From the NCBI GenBank assembly GCA_032718475.1, contig JAUCBJ010003676.1, positions 62,001 through 126,000 on the forward strand: DNA of 64,000 bases, written 5' to 3'. This document shows positions 1 to 10,751 of the stretch, piece by piece. The first letter of the stretch is position 1; every line of letters begins with the position of its first letter. Source of the DNA: Nemertoderma westbladi. Lineage: Eukaryota; Xenacoelomorpha; Nemertodermatida; Nemertodermatidae. The notes beneath the pieces are model-generated. The model saw nothing but the letters and a program-made list of their open reading frames with translations. It ran no database searches and was not told the DNA's origin. The position numbers and the translations under genes are program-made.

Positions 1-200
1 CCCGGATCAGAAACCTCTCTCATGGTGAATCTCCCAATACCACTGTCAAAAGTGATTTGCATCGTCCAGATCTCTAAAGATAGATGCACAATCGGGTGTG
101 ACCCGTTGTTGATATCTCCACTCAGGTTGGAGGGAGTATGCCATTGCGATAATGCTGCATGTGACTCTTCCTTCGCCATCTCAGTCAGATGGTCATATTT
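1..200 (-). CDS. possible internal exon of an unknown host gene, cut by the window edge
   Basis: Read on the minus strand from 200 down to 1 there is no stop. Just upstream is a T-rich stretch ending in AG (complement of 201-202), which would be a good splice acceptor in phase 0. The peptide starts KYDHLTEMAKEESH and continues with alternating hydrophobic residues (IVHLSLEIW, MQITFDSG), as in a beta-rich extracellular domain. I do not recognise the family. The plus strand is also open here (22-231), so chance openness is a real alternative. No start codon is required because this would be an internal exon. Confidence 0.25.
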
Positions 201-344
201 CTTAAAAATTAAACATACTCATGTGTTATAATTCATTTAGCAGTTCTAGGTGAATGTGAATAAGACCTAATTTTTTCCATTAAGTGATAATGAGTGTTAA
301 TTAATCACCCTGCTTTCATTCATTGCTACTTAACGTTGTTTTAG

Positions 345-506
<162 letters not shown>

Positions 507-619
507 ACGTTGCATAAACAGAATGTCTGGTGAATATTTCGTGTGGTGATGGAGAAATGTAATCGAGCTCTAGGGAAATTATGTAATTCATAATAATTAG
601 TATAATATCGAGAAAAATT

Positions 620-625
620 AATAAA
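620..625 (+). promoter_or_regulatory. probable polyadenylation signal of the protease gene
   Basis: An AATAAA hexamer lies 114 bases after the stop codon of the protease exon in AT-rich sequence. Position and sequence fit a poly(A) signal, but such hexamers are common by chance here. Confidence 0.4.
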
Positions 626-1555
626 AAAATCACTTGAACCAAAAACACAGTTTAGTACTTTGATCTTGTGATATATAAGTAATTTAATTATTTTAACTTA
701 CATCAATATATGTTAACATTGTTGTATATAAATAATATTGTTTAATTTGTCACGTAAGTTATTTAGTATCATTTCTGTCAGTAAATTGTGTAGAGATCCT
801 ACTTTCCACTTCTGAACAAAACCATTTACATTACACATTTCCTACCATGGCATAGTGGTTAAATTATTTTTCTTTAAACTATATCTCTCCAGAGTTTGAC
901 GTTACTCAAACTCTTTTTCAAACTCTTTTATCAAACTCTCGGTCAAATTTTTTACGATACCATAAAGAGACAACCCAGGGCACATCACAGCCTTGCATCC
1001 TTAAAGAAGGCACAAGCCAGATGCATTGTAGCTTGTCAGACTTCGACTGGATAAAAAATAGGAAAGATGTAACAACTTTGCCTTTTATCTTTTCCATTTA
1101 TACTCAAAGTGTCATGGATGGCTTATTAACAGCGGGGTTCTGGTTTAACCTGCACCAGCTGTGTTAAATATATGATATGATGATGATATCCACCTCATGG
1201 GAAATGATGGAGAAAGATATGTTAATCTGAAATATAAATCTTTTGATCAATATTCTATTATTTTCACACTCGGTTATCTAAATCCGAGTGGTAGGTACAT
1301 CACATTTGTAATTGTTGTAATCCCAGGTTCTTCAGCTTTGGGGATTTATTGGTCAAGGTCAAAGTCAACCTCAGGTACATAAAATGGGGGATTGTCTGAG
1401 TATAGAAGGAGTATAAACATTTTTCATTAAAAATCCTGAGGGGTCTCTTAATCGTCGGGCGGGTCATATGTATTGTATATCACACTGTATTATATATAAT
1501 TTGACATTTGCAGTCTATAATAAGAAGTATATTAAATTAAGTTTATTGAATTATG
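626..1555. other. AT-rich intergenic sequence
   Basis: I see no coding region, RNA gene or recognisable mobile element here. A plus-strand open stretch at 1197-1382 has no similarity I recognise. There is a short run of near-repeats (caaactct) around 895-950. Confidence 0.5.
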
Positions 1556-1559
1556 CAAC

Positions 1560-1985
1560 ACTGCCAATTAAGGCGACACTGAATACACCATGTCCCAGAA
1601 TATAGTGTCGTAATTCAGTGACACCCCCCCCCCCCCCCCCCCTAATTTTTCTACAAATCTTGATGAGATTGCATGACATTTGAAACTGAGATAGTTTCAC
1701 CTCCCGACCTCTGACTGGGTGAGCCAGAATTTTTATTTTTGCTTTCAATCTTTAGCTACAAGCGTTTAAAAAAAAGTGTCTCCAGCAATATTACACCAGT
1801 TACACCGCAGTTATTCTTGTACCGTATAACTGTTTGATGGCACCAATCTAAAGCTGGTCATACAAGGATTCTAAATATGTAACACAATTTGAATTTCGTT
1901 GAAAAATAGCTGAGATATGAGCGTTCAAATGTTGCATGGTTATGATCCGGCGTGAGGCATTTTTATTCTATTTAATAAATGGTGA
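1560..1985 (+). repeat. poly-C dispersed repeat family, copy 1
   Basis: This is one of three related copies in the window (also about 2960-3600 and, inverted, about 39720-40375). The shared order is: cccagaatatagtgtcg, a run of about 20 C, a gattgcatg block, a tttttatttttgctttc block, tacaagcgtttaaaa, a conserved ttgaatttcgttgaaaaatag block, a CG-rich cggcg..gag, and a tatttaataaat end. It encodes nothing recognisable; the small open frame at 1551-1748 (minus) is a by-product and recurs in copy 3. A nonautonomous transposon is the likeliest identity. Confidence 0.75.
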
Positions 1986-2447
1986 TTGTATTAATATGTG
2001 CTTAGGACAAGACATTTGACATGCACATTACCGGGTAGTACTATTCCATATACTATAGGCCTACTAATAGCAGATTCTGCTCAGTTTGTTGAGGATTGCT
2101 ATTGCCTTGTGCATCTTTTTGAGTCGTGCAAGCCGGGAATCTCCTGTCACCGGTGCAGCCCAGGAACAATCGGACAATAGATGGTCTGGTGAGCATGCTG
2201 CCGCTCTGCAGAGTTTACAGACACAGGTCAGCTTTGGTCTCCAACAGCGCGAGTCAAAACAGAGCAGATGGTGATGCCCGTTCCGCAGAATTCGTGTGCC
2301 ACGAAGCGTCGACGAAAACCAGATAATCTGGTAAGAGTTAGATTCCGAGGGTCACAGGATGTGTCTTCTATAGCATTTAAAATAGAAGTGGAAGACAAGA
2401 ACTTGCTAACTTTCGCAGGTGAGCTTGAATCAGTTGGCTGTCCTTAT

Positions 2448-2955
2448 CTAAGTTGAAAACCTCCACTCCGTATACTGTAATGCAGAAGGAATGATCACAA
2501 GTTGGTACAGGCGCATCGCTGACGACAGTGAGACCATTTGCAGGTCTACTTTGATGGATAGACTGACGGCGGCAGCAATGGCCTTACTGTAGCGATGTTT
2601 TAGGTGTCCAGAATTCGAGTTAAATGCAGTTAGTACAATACCAAGGTATTTGAAACTGGAAACTAATTTGATTTGCTTGTTGTTATATGTAAGCTTGCCA
2701 GCAGTAGCCAATCGGCCACCATGGTGGATCTTCACAGCCTCCATCTTTGCAATGTTGACAGACATCGACTTATTTCTACAGTTTGATGACAGTCTATTAA
2801 GTGTGTCCCGTGTTTGCTCGATGGTATCAGCCACTATCACTAGATCGTAAGCATACATGAGCACTATCACTCCCGTAGAAATCAACGCAGCGTGGCGATC
2901 AGCGACAAAAAGTGCGAATAAATGAGGGGACATTTTGTCACCCTGAAGGACACTA
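2448..2955 (-). pseudogene. non-LTR retrotransposon reverse transcriptase fragment, inactive
   Basis: Read on the minus strand, this 161-residue open piece plus a few upstream codons begins at the conserved RT block VLQGD.MSPHLFALFV. It continues through the catalytic palm to a C-terminal thumb-like part (YLGIVLTAFN, SKAIAAAVS, RLYQLVIIPSAL). The active-site box that should read YADD reads YAYD (MYAYDLVIVAD), so one catalytic aspartate is lost. The upstream half of RT and any endonuclease are absent, and the right edge abuts poly-C repeat copy 2. In such families RT copies the element RNA at a nicked target. This copy is a decayed fragment. Confidence 0.85.
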
Positions 2956-2959
2956 ATCT

Positions 2960-3600
2960 ATTTAATAAATGCATCATAATCTGGAATATTTGGAATAAAA
3001 GCAAAAATAAAAATTCTGGCTCAACCAGTCAGTGGTCGGGAGGTGAAACTATCTCCGTTTCAAATTTCATGCAATCTGCAATACCATGTCCCAGAATATA
3101 GTGTCGTAATTCAGTGACACCCCCCCCCCCCCCCCTTAATTTTTCTACAAATCTTAATGAGATTGCATGAAATTTGAAACAAAGAGAGTTTCACCTTCCG
3201 ACCACTGACTGGGTGAGCTAGATTTTTTATTTTTGCTTTCAATCTTTAGCTACAAGCGTTTAAAAAAAGTGTCTCCGGTGATACTTCACCAGTTACACTC
3301 CAGTTATTCTTCTACCTTATAGATGTTTGTTGGTACAAATGGAAAGCTGGCCATGCAAGGATTTCAAATATGTACCACAATTTGAATTTCGTTGAAAAAT
3401 AGCTAAGATATGGGCGTTCAAATGTTGCATGGTTTAGCACCGGCGCGAGGCTGTTTTATTATATTTAATAAATGCATCATAATCTGGAATATTTTGTTTA
3501 TCCAAATACGTAACTGGGCAACAATGCATTACATCTGAAGCCCTCGGGGCAACAACATGTATGTTATGTACAAAAATGACAATTTGAGTAAATCGACTTT
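2960..3600 (+). repeat. poly-C dispersed repeat family, copy 2, bounded by a direct repeat
   Basis: Same block order as copy 1, with 15 or more C at about 3121-3135. The phrase ataatctggaatattt preceded by tttaataaatgcatc occurs at both edges (about 2961-2991 and 3464-3494). Beyond the right edge the sequence ccctcggggcaacaac with ttatgt repeats is shared with copy 3. The true element is therefore longer than the roughly 430-bp core. Confidence 0.75.
3001..3236. repeat. 76-bp-arm inverted repeat inside poly-C copy 2
   Basis: Positions 3001-3076 are close to the reverse complement of 3161-3236, with an 84-base loop holding the C-tract. The left arm is the same block as the right arm in inverted orientation, so this copy carries an extra inverted piece of itself that copy 1 lacks. 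The RNA would fold into a long hairpin. Confidence 0.8.
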
Positions 3601-3609
3601 AAAGATTTT

Positions 3610-4570
3610 TTTTTATAAGATTTTTATATTCTACTTTTCACAATGACTATGGACCTGATATTACTATGTAATGCATATAATAGGTTATTAAACAATCATA
3701 GCTCACTATTTAGATCATTCATTCAATTAATTAGAAGATAATGCCATTTGTTTGTACATAACTTTTTGTTGCTCCAAAGATTCAGGACAACATTATGTTA
3801 TGTGAACAGAAACATTATGTCAAACTCATTGAGGGATAAAGAACGAAGTTTAATAATTCGAATTTAATGTAACAATCTTTGGCAGAAGTGTGTGGAATTG
3901 CTTAACAAATGTTCTGTAACCTAATATGCACACAAGATGGCGTGTAAGAAGATATAAGGCATTTTTTATCACTTTAGATGTTAAAAAGATTCTTCTTTGC
4001 ATTGAAGAGGGTTTCCACTTTCCAGTCTCAGTGGATAGATAGCATCTTTCAATATGCTAAAATTGTGCTGACCATGAGATCTTGTGGTGCTATGTTACCA
4101 GTGCTAACCGATCATCATCATTATCATCAGAACAAAATTATGTAAAATTCACTAAGCTAGTCTGTATTATATTGTTCAAATAAGACACTTTTAAATTTAA
4201 ATACAGTTTACCGATTACTTTTTTTTACCGATTAATACAGATTACCGATACAGTTTTACTCAGTTTTGATAAAATTACACAAACATGTATAAAATAAATG
4301 GGAGGATTAGTCAATTCTCCAGTAGTACAGTATACGTTGGTGTTAGTTTAGGTGCTTAGTCTATATCAGTATTATCACTCGAAGAGTTGCATTCAATCAA
4401 ATCAATGTAAAATCCGCGATGTGTGCGAGGAACGTATTCGAGCTGAGTTTTCAGGTCTGCTAACTTCTTCGGGTTCACACCATTTCGAGGCTGTTTCCTC
4501 CATCTGGTTTCACTGTCTATTAGTAGTGTTGTTGGTACTTATTTTCCCATTAGACGTTGCTGTTTAGCCT
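3610..4570. other. AT-rich sequence with no recognised gene
   Basis: I find no supported coding feature. It should contain the 5' LTR and leader of BEL element A if that element is complete, but no segment here matches the LTR-like sequence at 18899-19310 or 35852-36110. The open stretch at 4352-4567 is unrecognised. Confidence 0.4.
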
Positions 4571-4685
4571 ATTATTTGTACTTGTTGATCTACATTTTGG
4601 TAACGTATACCGTTATCTCACTTATTCGTACAAATTTAGCCGGTAGGCTAGATTACTACTTATTTTATTATATACCTTGTTAGTT

Positions 4686-4850
4686 TTATTCGTACCGGTT
4701 AGGGTATATATATACTATATATATATATCAAGGTAAGTTTGACATTTGTACATTTCGACATTTTGACATTTCGACATTCTGACTTGTTGATTTATTTGTA
4801 CCGGTTAGGGTATATATATACTATATATACCAAGGTAAGTTTGACACTTC
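4686..4850 (+). promoter_or_regulatory. duplicated leader segment of BEL element A with two splice-donor-like sites
   Basis: A block of roughly 60 bp (taccggttagggtatatata then caaggtaagtttgac) occurs twice, at about 4686-4748 and 4792-4850. Each copy ends in AAG/GTAAGT, a near-ideal 5' splice site (GT at 4733 and 4835). The gag start follows at 4905. These donors could splice the genomic RNA to the accessory ORF at 14490, where a pyrimidine-rich tract ends in AG at 14446-14447. Splicing is inferred; the duplication and donor-like sequences are visible. Confidence 0.45.
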
Positions 4851-4904
4851 AACATTCAGACACTTTGACATTTTATTACCCGTACTTGACGTATATAATA
4901 AGAC

Positions 4905-7900
4905 ATGAGTGACACACCCCATTCGACGAGATACCCACCTACCGACTATGACTCGTGCGACCCGGACAGATCGACAGTAGACGAACCGAGAAGGAGAACC
5001 CGAGATTCCACCGATGTCACACCGCTTGCGTCGCCGGTACCCCGAACGGAAATACCGGAAGCCGCAACGCGTGGCGATGGCAGAATCGAAGATTTCCTTA
5101 CCGTCCCGCAGACTAGATCGCGGGAACCGGACATGGTAAGTTCGACTGGAAGCCAGGAGAACGTTATTAGAAGTATAGGAGGACACATGGCCCAGATTAC
5201 TCGGAACCTTGGAGAAGGTTTTCGCGTTTTACGTGAGTTAACCGCCCCGATGTCGAGATACGAGTTCTACACCTTACAGGTAAGGATAGAAAGTAGGGTA
5301 CATGCCTCCGTAGATAAACTTAAAGGTTTAAACGAACTTGCAGAGTTGCGTGGCGACAACTTTACTCAGGTAAAGATAGTAGATAAATTAGTAAGTGCGA
5401 GAGAAAGCATTATCCAGTTTAAGTCAGTAATAAGATTGGCTCAACAGGAGCAGTTTGACCAACTGCTAGGTGAGTCAGTTTCGGACGCGTTGTTACAACC
5501 CGAAGAGGAAGAAGAACTCTACTGCCTGGACGGAAGGTTGGAAACGCTTACCAATTTTCTTCGTAGATGCGGCGTACCGATCGACGAACCGGAAGTCGAA
5601 CCGCGAGGGACAACGGAAGTTCTCACTACGGAAGGCTCAAAAGCCTACCAGCATCCACCTCTGGATAGATCGTTCGTTAGCGTACGGAGCGACGTTGGCA
5701 ACGTTGGCGACGTTAGTAGAACAGCGTCTGTAATTACTCGACAACAACAGGAGGTTGCACGCCGACAACAAGTCGCCGAGGAAGAAGCGCAACACCAGAT
5801 GGCACAGATCGCCATCGAAGGAGAGAAACAACATAGAGAGGACGAGGCAAGAATTGCGCAACTCAAGGCGCAAGCCGAATTCGAAGCTTCGGAAATGCGC
5901 AGACTGGAGGAGGACTTAGCGCGAGAAGCGGCGGCAGCAGCCGACGAGTTAGCACAGAAGAAAGCAGCATCCGACACTCGTGCCAAGTTGGAGGCGCGAC
6001 AAATAAACGCTCGATTAGCTATACAGGAAGCGGAGTTAGCGGCACAACAACAAGTAGCGGATCGACGTGAAAGGGAGATGCAACTACAGTTCGAACTAAA
6101 TCGTAGATCGCGCGAGACAGCGAACGCGCAAGCGGACCTCGAACTCGACGCGAGAGATAGATCTATAAGATCGCGAACTGGACACGACTTGTCTGCCCTG
6201 GATCGCATGGAAGCTCGTTATCGTGGAATACAGAAGCGAATCGAGGAACGAAGTGTGGGAGCGATAGATCGAGGAGAGGAGTTCGTCGAGGATTACTGTA
6301 AACGTTTTCCCCAAGTTATTCCTATGCTCAAACCCACGACTCCGATAAAACCGGTCTTCGTTACGAAACCTAAGGAAATAATGCCTGTGCGTTCGACGCA
6401 AGGCAACAGGTTTGTTGTGATGGAAATACCGCAACCTAGGGCGACTTCATCGCCAATTTTAGCAGGTAACATAACTAGTCCACCTACAGTAAGTCGTAGT
6501 CTACTTGTAGGAAGAGAGGAACCTGCGTTTATGACCATTAAACAGGTGAGTAAACCATTACAAGTTAAACCTGTGACGTGCTGTGCAAATCCAGTTATTT
6601 ACAGACCTACTACGAAACCCGACTATTTCACTCGACTGTTGACACAATGTTCGACGCAACCTACGACTTCGTGGAAGGCTTGCGAGCCTACCGAACTACG
6701 GATGAGGATGGATATGGGTAGTACCCACGGGATCGGACAACGTATAACGAGACCTACGACTTCGTGGAAGGCTTGCGAGCCTACCGAACAACGGAGAGCC
6801 GTAGATTCCGGACCACAACGGACGAGATCTAGAATAATACGTCGGACACGAACCCGCCAGCCACCTTATCCGGACGACAGTGACTCATCTAGCGACTCGG
6901 AGTCGACGGAACGGGAAATATTCCGTACTGGAGCGGCGGAGGATTACAAACGAGAGGAGAGGTCGACGAATCCATACATCGACAATCCACCTCGAGAAAC
7001 ACCCCAACAGAAACCCACGTTGAAACCAGCGGAAACGATCAGCGCTAAACAGTTCACCGAGATGACGGACAGAATAGCTCAACTCGAAGAACGACTCGAA
7101 GCGCAACCGTCGGATCGATCTCGAACCAGCGTGGAGTTGGAACAACCTAGACAACATCGACCACCGAGGAGAGAACAGGAGACTAGACGGACTCCGACAC
7201 ATCGAGAAGAAGATCCCATTAATAATTCCTACCGACGAACAACGCGCGGAAGGGAGCGACTGGACGACGCCACCGAACAGGGACGCGGACAGTTGGACTT
7301 AGTTAGCGAGATTGCGAAATTCGCGGCTAGACACGGATTAGCGGCACAGCAACCGCCGAAGTTCTCTGGCAACGCGAAACACTGGCGCACACTGGTAGAC
7401 TACGTAGAGTCCCAGATCGCTAAGTGTGCTTTCACCTCGACGGAGAAGTTTAATTACTTGCTACAAGTTCTGTCTGGTGAGCCGAAACGATTAGCGGAAA
7501 CCTTTATTGGAGTTCCCGATGCCTTTGAGTTGGCTTACGACCGTTTATATTCGATTTACGGAGGTAACGTAGCCATGGCTAAATCCATTATCGAAGACCT
7601 CTGCAGAGGAGGCAACATTTCGAAACCGATCGACCTTTTACGACTCGCGGACGAAATCAAGAACGCTATAGGGACTTTACGATCTATTGGACAACTCGAA
7701 TACGCTAACGCACCGACGGTTCTCATTCGAATAATCGGTCGACTTCACCATCGACTACGAAGAGAATGGCGACGCATCGAGTACCAGCGCGAAGAGGCCG
7801 GAGGGTTATTAAAACTCACCGATGTCTATCAACTGATTTCACGGGAGGCCGTGATCGAGACTCGATCGAACTATACTGATCACCACATCACGGCGGAAGG

Positions 7901-10751
7901 GATAGCTGTTTCTGCGCCGACTCGGACAAAACCGTTTCCGACGAACGCGAAAGCCGTTACTTACGCCACCCCTACTGAGACTTCTAAAGTTCTGACGCCT
8001 ATCGGCACCATGCAGCCACGACAACAGTTGCCGGCGGACTTTGTGGGATGCTCATACTGCAAGCGGAACGGCAGAAACCATAGCGGACATAAACTACGTA
8101 GATGTCGCGCTTTTAAAGAGTTAGGGATCGAGGAGAGGAGACTCCAAATCCAATCTCTAGATTCCTGTTGGAGATGTATGAAGCCAGGACACGTCCGGAA
8201 GGATTGCCCGAGCGACGATACATGTTCTCTGTGTGGACATAACCATGACGCGTTGCTTCACACAACCAGTCATACTCCGACCAGACGCTTTCGACGAGAG
8301 CATCCAGATAAAGCGGCTAGATGCGACGCGCTTTATAAGGAGCGTGCGCCGCACGAGATCCGTACCTTTTATACCGACTGTATGGATCAGTCAGGATCAT
8401 CGGACGAGGATGAGGAGGAAGACGACACTTTCTACGTGCATGCAGGTGAGGAACAGCCATCGATAACGCTCCTCACACAGAACCAATTGAAAGGGTTTAG
8501 CATGATTCCTATAAAGATTACCGGAACCCGAGGGAGCAAGCGTATATACGCCATCTTAGACTCTGCGTCATCGCATAGTTATGTCGACGAACAAGTAGCC
8601 GACGTAGTTACGGACATGAGTCAAGGTAAGACTGCTCAGTACACTGTAAGCAGCATGCATGGTAAGAGAGCGATCCCTGTGACAAGAGTAAAACTAACTT
8701 TAGACACTCTTCTTTCCAAAGTGGAACACAGCAAGGAGGAGCGCTCATTACTTCCGGTAAGAAATTTGACCTTTGCAGCCACGAAGGACTTTAGTAACTT
8801 GCTCGGCCCTGTGCCAGAGCAATCACCGGAAGATCGTAAGTATTTCCGACATCTTGGAATACCGGAATGTCCTGTTAATTATCGTTCCATTGCGATGTTA
8901 ATTGGGACAGACCAGTTTAACTTACATCAGGTATGGGAGACACGCCCATCTGTTATTACAGCGGGCAACCCCTACGCATGTAGAACTCCCATAGGTTGGT
9001 ATACTAGAGCACCAATACGTTCACTAGAGGTAAGTGACCAGGAGGACGACGTTTTGAGTACGTGTAGTTTATTGACTAACACGATAGATAATTCTCCTTC
9101 ACACTCCCGTGGTCCAATTGTACGGACAGCACTACGACAGACTTGCGTCACTAACGCAGACGCCACCGATACTGACGTAACCGATCTGGACACGACCATA
9201 CGGACCTCTGACTTACAACTACTTGCAGTAGACCAGGTTGTATTGACTACTGAAGACCAAAGGGTTGTTGCCGTGGATGACTCGATGAACGAGGATTTTG
9301 GAAGGCTTGCGAGCCTACCGAAAAATCCGAAGGTCATTGACCCCACCCACCAGGCTTCGACACCGGTCGTTGATCTTGGAAGGCTTGCGAGCCTACCGAT
9401 AGATCAAGAGGTTGTCAAACCGCCGCACGACGATTCGACGCCGACTAGTGACTCCGGAAGGCTTGCGAGCCTACCAGACGCATTGAAACTAGCCACCGCA
9501 GCGGACGAAGACGTGGATGAGGACCATGGCGCAGTGCAAGCAGCGCTTGACCGACTGCTGACTGAACGGACCATACAATGGTTGGAACAGGACTCAGCAG
9601 AACCCGGTAGTTACGAGACCGCTATGTCAGAACAGGAAAAACTGTCATTAAATATTATGAGAGATACCATTCGCCAGACCGCGAATGGCCACTATGAGGT
9701 TGGTATGTTGTGGCGCAATGGACAACCTAAGCTCGTTAACAATTACCCGCTTGCTTTGAGGCGACTCAAATCAATAAGGCAGCGATTGTTGCGAGACGAG
9801 ACGGCCCATATGCAATACAATGCACAACTTCAGACGTATCTCCAAAAGGGATACGCCATTAGGATGTTAAATCCCGAGGTAACCACAGACCAGACATATT
9901 ACCTGCCACATCATTTTGTTCGACACCCGGACAAACCTGGCAAGGTGCGTGTAGTCAACGACTGTGCTGCGCTTTACCAAGGGATGTCTATGAACAGCGA
10001 ACTGATGGATGGGCCGAATATGAATAATTACCTCATGGGAGTCCTAATGCGTTTTAGACAACGCAAAGTGGCTTTCACTTGTGACGTAGAGGCCATGTTT
10101 CACCAGGTTAAGGCTTTGGAGCGGGACAGGGACAGTTTGAGGTTTCTTTGGTATCCGGACGGAAACTTACAACTTCCGCCAGAAACTTACCAAATGCAGG
10201 TAAGAGTTTTTGGAGCCAGGGACAGCCCCAACTGCACCATGCACGCCTTAAAGCAGACAGCATTGGACAGACGAGACCAATTTGACCCAGAAGTAGTTCG
10301 GACCGTGGAACGAGATTTCTACGTGGATGACGGCCTCAAGAGTTGTGACACCTTGGAGCGCGCTACAACCATAGCACACCAACTCCAGGATTGTCTCGCT
10401 GAGGGCGGATTTCACCTGACGAAGTTCGCTTCCAACGAACCCGAACTGGTGAACTCATTTGACCCGACGGATCGTAGCGGAGGTGACTTAGACTTAGACT
10501 TAGAACCTCTGCCGACGACCAAAGTATTAGGACTTAGTTGGGACCCTAACACCGACAATTTTAGGGTACGTGTAAGGTCCAACGACCAGACTAGACCTCT
10601 CACTAAGAGGACTTGCTTATCGACCATGAGTCGATTGTATGACCCATTGTGTTTCATTAGTCCAGTGATCCTACATGCTAGAATCATACTCCGCAGCATT
10701 TGGCAAGCCGGACTGGAATGGGACGACCCCATCATCAGAAAAGTTAGCTGA
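4905..10751 (+). CDS. BEL element A gag-protease-RT part of the polyprotein (1948 residues)
   Basis: The start at 4905 is the first ATG after the duplicated leader. Residues about 290-420 are a Gln/Glu/Ala/Arg-rich coiled coil. Around 800-960 lies a DUF1759-type gag region (PPKFSGNAKHW). Zinc-binding motifs follow: CSYC near 1049, CWRCMKPGHVRKDC near 1088 and CSLCGHNHDALLH near 1107. A DUF1758-type aspartic protease has ILDSASSHSY with Asp 1219. RT has FTCDVEAMF (Asp 1727) and the intact box YVDD (1806-1809). Gag packages RNA, protease matures the polyprotein and RT copies RNA to DNA. The frame ends at TGA 10749 just past RT, where element B continues into RNase H, so a frameshift lies at about 10725-10745. 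Three tandem-like GRLASLP segments (9300-9475) come from the dispersed hairpin motif. Confidence 0.9.
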   Translation: MSDTPHSTRYPPTDYDSCDPDRSTVDEPRRRTRDSTDVTPLASPVPRTEIPEAATRGDGRIEDFLTVPQTRSREPDMVSSTGSQENVIRSIGGHMAQITRNLGEGFRVLRELTAPMSRYEFYTLQVRIESRVHASVDKLKGLNELAELRGDNFTQVKIVDKLVSARESIIQFKSVIRLAQQEQFDQLLGESVSDALLQPEEEEELYCLDGRLETLTNFLRRCGVPIDEPEVEPRGTTEVLTTEGSKAYQHPPLDRSFVSVRSDVGNVGDVSRTASVITRQQQEVARRQQVAEEEAQHQMAQIAIEGEKQHREDEARIAQLKAQAEFEASEMRRLEEDLAREAAAAADELAQKKAASDTRAKLEARQINARLAIQEAELAAQQQVADRREREMQLQFELNRRSRETANAQADLELDARDRSIRSRTGHDLSALDRMEARYRGIQKRIEERSVGAIDRGEEFVEDYCKRFPQVIPMLKPTTPIKPVFVTKPKEIMPVRSTQGNRFVVMEIPQPRATSSPILAGNITSPPTVSRSLLVGREEPAFMTIKQVSKPLQVKPVTCCANPVIYRPTTKPDYFTRLLTQCSTQPTTSWKACEPTELRMRMDMGSTHGIGQRITRPTTSWKACEPTEQRRAVDSGPQRTRSRIIRRTRTRQPPYPDDSDSSSDSESTEREIFRTGAAEDYKREERSTNPYIDNPPRETPQQKPTLKPAETISAKQFTEMTDRIAQLEERLEAQPSDRSRTSVELEQPRQHRPPRREQETRRTPTHREEDPINNSYRRTTRGRERLDDATEQGRGQLDLVSEIAKFAARHGLAAQQPPKFSGNAKHWRTLVDYVESQIAKCAFTSTEKFNYLLQVLSGEPKRLAETFIGVPDAFELAYDRLYSIYGGNVAMAKSIIEDLCRGGNISKPIDLLRLADEIKNAIGTLRSIGQLEYANAPTVLIRIIGRLHHRLRREWRRIEYQREEAGGLLKLTDVYQLISREAVIETRSNYTDHHITAEGIAVSAPTRTKPFPTNAKAVTYATPTETSKVLTPIGTMQPRQQLPADFVGCSYCKRNGRNHSGHKLRRCRAFKELGIEERRLQIQSLDSCWRCMKPGHVRKDCPSDDTCSLCGHNHDALLHTTSHTPTRRFRREHPDKAARCDALYKERAPHEIRTFYTDCMDQSGSSDEDEEEDDTFYVHAGEEQPSITLLTQNQLKGFSMIPIKITGTRGSKRIYAILDSASSHSYVDEQVADVVTDMSQGKTAQYTVSSMHGKRAIPVTRVKLTLDTLLSKVEHSKEERSLLPVRNLTFAATKDFSNLLGPVPEQSPEDRKYFRHLGIPECPVNYRSIAMLIGTDQFNLHQVWETRPSVITAGNPYACRTPIGWYTRAPIRSLEVSDQEDDVLSTCSLLTNTIDNSPSHSRGPIVRTALRQTCVTNADATDTDVTDLDTTIRTSDLQLLAVDQVVLTTEDQRVVAVDDSMNEDFGRLASLPKNPKVIDPTHQASTPVVDLGRLASLPIDQEVVKPPHDDSTPTSDSGRLASLPDALKLATAADEDVDEDHGAVQAALDRLLTERTIQWLEQDSAEPGSYETAMSEQEKLSLNIMRDTIRQTANGHYEVGMLWRNGQPKLVNNYPLALRRLKSIRQRLLRDETAHMQYNAQLQTYLQKGYAIRMLNPEVTTDQTYYLPHHFVRHPDKPGKVRVVNDCAALYQGMSMNSELMDGPNMNNYLMGVLMRFRQRKVAFTCDVEAMFHQVKALERDRDSLRFLWYPDGNLQLPPETYQMQVRVFGARDSPNCTMHALKQTALDRRDQFDPEVVRTVERDFYVDDGLKSCDTLERATTIAHQLQDCLAEGGFHLTKFASNEPELVNSFDPTDRSGGDLDLDLEPLPTTKVLGLSWDPNTDNFRVRVRSNDQTRPLTKRTCLSTMSRLYDPLCFISPVILHARIILRSIWQAGLEWDDPIIRKVS

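Noticed and set aside
22-231. Plus-strand open frame as the preceding protease exon (LSKVICIVQISKDRC)
   Set aside because: It faintly resembles an S1 strand, but the rest lacks the expected CAG..DSC region and has no convincing donor. Not supported.
1551-1748. Small conserved ORF shared by poly-C repeat copies 1 and 3
   Set aside because: It runs through the homopolymer and diverges in frame after it. Similarity is due to shared repeat DNA.
5645-6208. Long antisense ORF (Ser/Ala/Cys-rich) in gag of element A
   Set aside because: Mirror of the coiled-coil coding region; low-complexity shadow. The same holds for 30890-31285 in element B.
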